Assembly: GCF_023243075.1 (NCBI RefSeq)
Contig: NZ_JALKFZ020000001.1
Span: 62,001 to 126,000, forward strand
Direction: 5' to 3'
Source: Frankia sp. AiPa1
GTDB lineage: Bacteria > Actinomycetota > Actinomycetes > Frankiales > Frankiaceae
Length of the DNA stretch: 64,000 nt
Below are positions 61,889 to 64,000 of this stretch, piece after piece. How positions within the stretch are numbered: position 1 is the first letter of the stretch; each line of letters begins with the position of its first letter. Below the pieces are notes generated by a model. The model saw only the letters and a list, made by a program, of their open reading frames with translations. It ran no database searches and was not told where the DNA came from. Position numbers and translations under genes: made by a program.

Positions 61889-63566
61889 CGAAGTGGCGTA
61901 CCCCGCTGAAGTACAGGGTGACGCCGGCGTCCCTCGCGGCCGCGATGACCTGTTCGTCGCGCACCGATCCGCCCGGTTCGACGACGGCCCGCACCCCCGC
62001 CTCGGCCAGCACCTCAAATCCGTCGGGGAACGGGAAGTAGGCGTCACTGGCCGCTACCGCGCCCTTGGCCCGGTCGGCCGCCCGAGTGACCGCCAGACGG
62101 GCAGCATCGACCCGGTTGACCTGGCCCATCCCGACACCGACGGTCGCTCCATCGCTGGCGAGCAGGATCGCGTTGGACTTCACCGACCGGACTGCCCGCC
62201 AGGCGAACCGCAGATCGGCGAGCAGCGCCGCGTCGGCGGGCGCACCGGCCTCCAGCGTCCAGCCGGACGGCTCGTCGCCCGGCTCCTCGACAGCGTCCCG
62301 CGACTGCAGCAACAGCCCACCGCTGATCGGGCGCAGCTCGATGCCGCGCTGATGCGGCGGGGCGGGGGACTCGAGCAGGCGGATCGACGGTTTACGGGCG
62401 AGGATCTCCACCGCGCCGGGCTCGTAACCGGGAGCCACCACGACCTCCGTGAAGATCTCGGTGATCTGCTCGGCGAGTTCGACGGTGACCGGCCGGTTCG
62501 TGGCGATCACCCCGCCGAAAGCCGACACCGGGTCGCACGCGTTCGCCTTGCGATGGGCCTCGGCGATCGTCACGCCGACGGCGAGGCCGCACGGGTTCGC
62601 ATGCTTGATCACGGCGACCGCGGGCTCGGCGAAGTCGTACACGGCCCGGCGGGCGGCATCGGTGTCCGTGTAGTTGTTATAGGACATCTGCTTGCCGTGC
62701 AGCTGGCGGGCGGTGGCCAGCCCCCCGCCGGTCCCGTCGTGCCCGGCCTCGACGTAGAGGGCGGCCCGCTGGTGCGGGTTCTCCCCGTAGCGCAGCACGT
62801 CGGACCGGTGCCACTGGGCCGAGAGCACGTCCGGCCAGCCGGTCTCCCGGGCGACCTCGTCGGGCGCCACGACGCTGGCGAACCACGAGGACACCCCCAC
62901 GTCGTAGGCGGCGGTGTGGGCGAACGCCCGCGCCGCGAGCCGGCGGCGGGCCGGCAGGTCGTAACCCCCGTCGCGCACTGCCTCGGCCAGGGCGGCGTAA
63001 TCCTGCGGGGAGACGACGACAGCGACGGAGGCGTGGTTCTTCGCCGCCGCCCGGATCATCGCCGGACCGCCGATGTCGATCTGCTCGACGGCTTCGTCCT
63101 CGCTGGCCCCGCTGGCGACCGTCGCCGCGAACGGATAGAGGTTCACCACCACCAGGTCGAACGGCTCGATGTCGAGCTCAGCGAGTGCGGCGGCGTGCTC
63201 GGCGTTGCGCAGATCGGCGAGCAGGCCGGCGTGCACCCGGGGATGCAGGGTCTTCACCCGGCCGCCGAGCACCTCGGGGAAACCCGTCACCGTGCTCACC
63301 GGCGTCACCGCCAGCCCAAGGCGGGAAAGTACCTGGGCAGTCGAGCCGGTGGAGACGACCTCCACCCCTTCGGCCAGGAAGGCCTCGGCAAGCACATCCA
63401 GCCCGCTCTTGTCGTAGACGCTGACCAGCGCCCGGCGCAACGGTCGACGCCCGGTGGGAATCACCTCGGCCGATCCGCCTGAACCCGCGGCGGCCGGCCC
63501 CCCGTCCGGCCCGGGACCACCGGCCCCGCCGCTGCCCGCAACCACGTTCTCACCCGATGACGTCAT
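61881..63566 (-). CDS. purH: bifunctional AICAR formyltransferase/IMP cyclohydrolase
   Basis: PurH performs the last two steps of IMP synthesis. The 561-residue product has an N-terminal cyclohydrolase domain ([59 protein letters not shown]). The formyltransferase domain holds [14 protein letters not shown] and the catalytic Lys-His in [11 protein letters not shown], and ends [25 protein letters not shown]. The first 35 residues are Gly/Ala/Ser-rich and extra to the family. ATG 63566 overlaps the purN stop by 4 nt (ATGA). Confidence 0.97.
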   Translation of the reverse strand: MTSSGENVVAGSGGAGGPGPDGGPAAAGSGGSAEVIPTGRRPLRRALVSVYDKSGLDVLAEAFLAEGVEVVSTGSTAQVLSRLGLAVTPVSTVTGFPEVLGGRVKTLHPRVHAGLLADLRNAEHAAALAELDIEPFDLVVVNLYPFAATVASGASEDEAVEQIDIGGPAMIRAAAKNHASVAVVVSPQDYAALAEAVRDGGYDLPARRRLAARAFAHTAAYDVGVSSWFASVVAPDEVARETGWPDVLSAQWHRSDVLRYGENPHQRAALYVEAGHDGTGGGLATARQLHGKQMSYNNYTDTDAARRAVYDFAEPAVAVIKHANPCGLAVGVTIAEAHRKANACDPVSAFGGVIATNRPVTVELAEQITEIFTEVVVAPGYEPGAVEILARKPSIRLLESPAPPHQRGIELRPISGGLLLQSRDAVEEPGDEPSGWTLEAGAPADAALLADLRFAWRAVRSVKSNAILLASDGATVGVGMGQVNRVDAARLAVTRAADRAKGAVAASDAYFPFPDGFEVLAEAGVRAVVEPGGSVRDEQVIAAARDAGVTLYFSGVRHFAH

Positions 63567-64000
63567 GATTCCTCCTGACCATGAACCCCTGCCGCCGCTG
63601 CACCCGGCAGGTTTCCCGAACGCACGATCTCACCGATCGTCGCGACGAACAGGCCGCGTTCGACCTCCTGGATCCGAGCCCGCAACGACGCCTCCGTGTC
63701 TGTCGGATCCACCGGCACCGCCCGCTGGGCGATGATCGGACCGGTGTCGACTCCCTCGTCGACCCAGTGCACCGTCACCCCGCTCACCTTGACATCGGCG
63801 GCCAACGCGTCCCGCACGGCAGTGGCTCCGGGGAAGGCCGGCAGCAGCGACGGGTGGGTGTTGATCGTCGGAAACCGCTCGATGACCTGGCGGCCGAGGA
63901 TCTTCATGTAACCGGCGAGCACCAGCAGGTCCGGGGCGAACGCGGCGATCCGCTCGGCGGTGGCCACGTTGAACGCCGCACGATCCTGATGATCTTCAAG
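63563..64000 (-). CDS. purN: phosphoribosylglycinamide formyltransferase (5' end outside window)
   Basis: PurN transfers formyl from 10-formyl-tetrahydrofolate to GAR in purine synthesis. The frame is open to the window edge, so the N-terminal part of the protein is missing. The 145 residues present include GYMKILG, the catalytic [12 protein letters not shown] and the Asp region [15 protein letters not shown]. Its stop overlaps the purH start by 4 nt, the usual coupled purN-purH arrangement. Confidence 0.94.
   Translation of the reverse strand, partial: LEDHQDRAAFNVATAERIAAFAPDLLVLAGYMKILGRQVIERFPTINTHPSLLPAFPGATAVRDALAADVKVSGVTVHWVDEGVDTGPIIAQRAVPVDPTDTEASLRARIQEVERGLFVATIGEIVRSGNLPGAAAAGVHGQEES

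Overview
The window is very GC-rich actinobacterial DNA: codon third positions are almost all G/C, GTG starts are common, genes overlap at ATGA/GTGA junctions, and many families are typical of Actinobacteria (DUF5313, DUF3017, SCO4848, TIGR03089, acyl-CoA carboxylase epsilon). Repeat-rich protein tails and overall gene content suggest a Frankia-like member, but the genus is an inference. Much of the gene order recalls the Mycobacterium tuberculosis segment from rmlD and an LCP gene (about Rv3266c-Rv3268), through GtrA/PH/birA/accD5/accE5 (Rv3277-Rv3281) and accA3, to lpdA, deoD, pmmB, upp, add, deoA and cdd (Rv3303c-Rv3315c). That comparison is from memory.

Regions: (1) 1-12.3 kb, cell-envelope polysaccharide: two GT-C-like membrane proteins, rfbD, rfbA, two LytR-CpsA-Psr proteins and a TIGR03089 protein. 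(2) 12.5-15.5 kb: UDP-glucose dehydrogenase, beta-carbonic anhydrase, GtrA flippase-like protein. (3) 15.8-20.0 kb: three tandem paralogous single-pass membrane proteins. They share a four-cysteine, tryptophan-rich external domain and carry very different cytosolic tails. They appear inserted between genes that are neighbours in mycobacteria, and are the best candidate here for an undescribed system. (4) 20.0-26.3 kb: PH-domain protein, biotin ligase, and the acyl-CoA carboxylase beta, epsilon and biotin-carrying alpha subunits. (5) 26.3-35.0 kb: a broken HNH endonuclease gene, an LpdA-type flavoprotein, a gamma-glutamylcyclotransferase-like protein, M20 amidohydrolase, YbdK-type ligase, aspS and a small PH-like protein.

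(6) 35.0-44.5 kb, nucleoside salvage: purine nucleoside phosphorylase, phosphopentomutase-like phosphosugar mutase, upp, deoC, and a minus-strand run cdd-deoA-add-tag, with a small GntR/YdcF pair inside. (7) 44.7-49.8 kb: two membrane-anchored Ser/Thr kinases. (8) 50-52.9 kb, a decayed zone: SCO4848, hicB with a broken hicA, a HicB-like hypothetical, a metallopeptidase remnant, a duplicated 47-nt hairpin and a possible small-RNA/small-peptide unit. (9) 53-64 kb: DUF1003, D-Ala-D-Ala carboxypeptidase, 2'-5' RNA ligase, serine hydrolase, geranylgeranyl reductase family protein, DUF3017, FHA-HTH protein, a small hypothetical, purH and the 3' part of purN.

Several genes (rfbA, accD, the DUF5313 gene, pnp, hicB, dacA) have a TANNNT hexamer 6-8 nt upstream of the start codon and no ribosome-binding site, which suggests leaderless transcripts. 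Short 15-16-nt tandem repeats are common, both between genes and in low-complexity protein tails.
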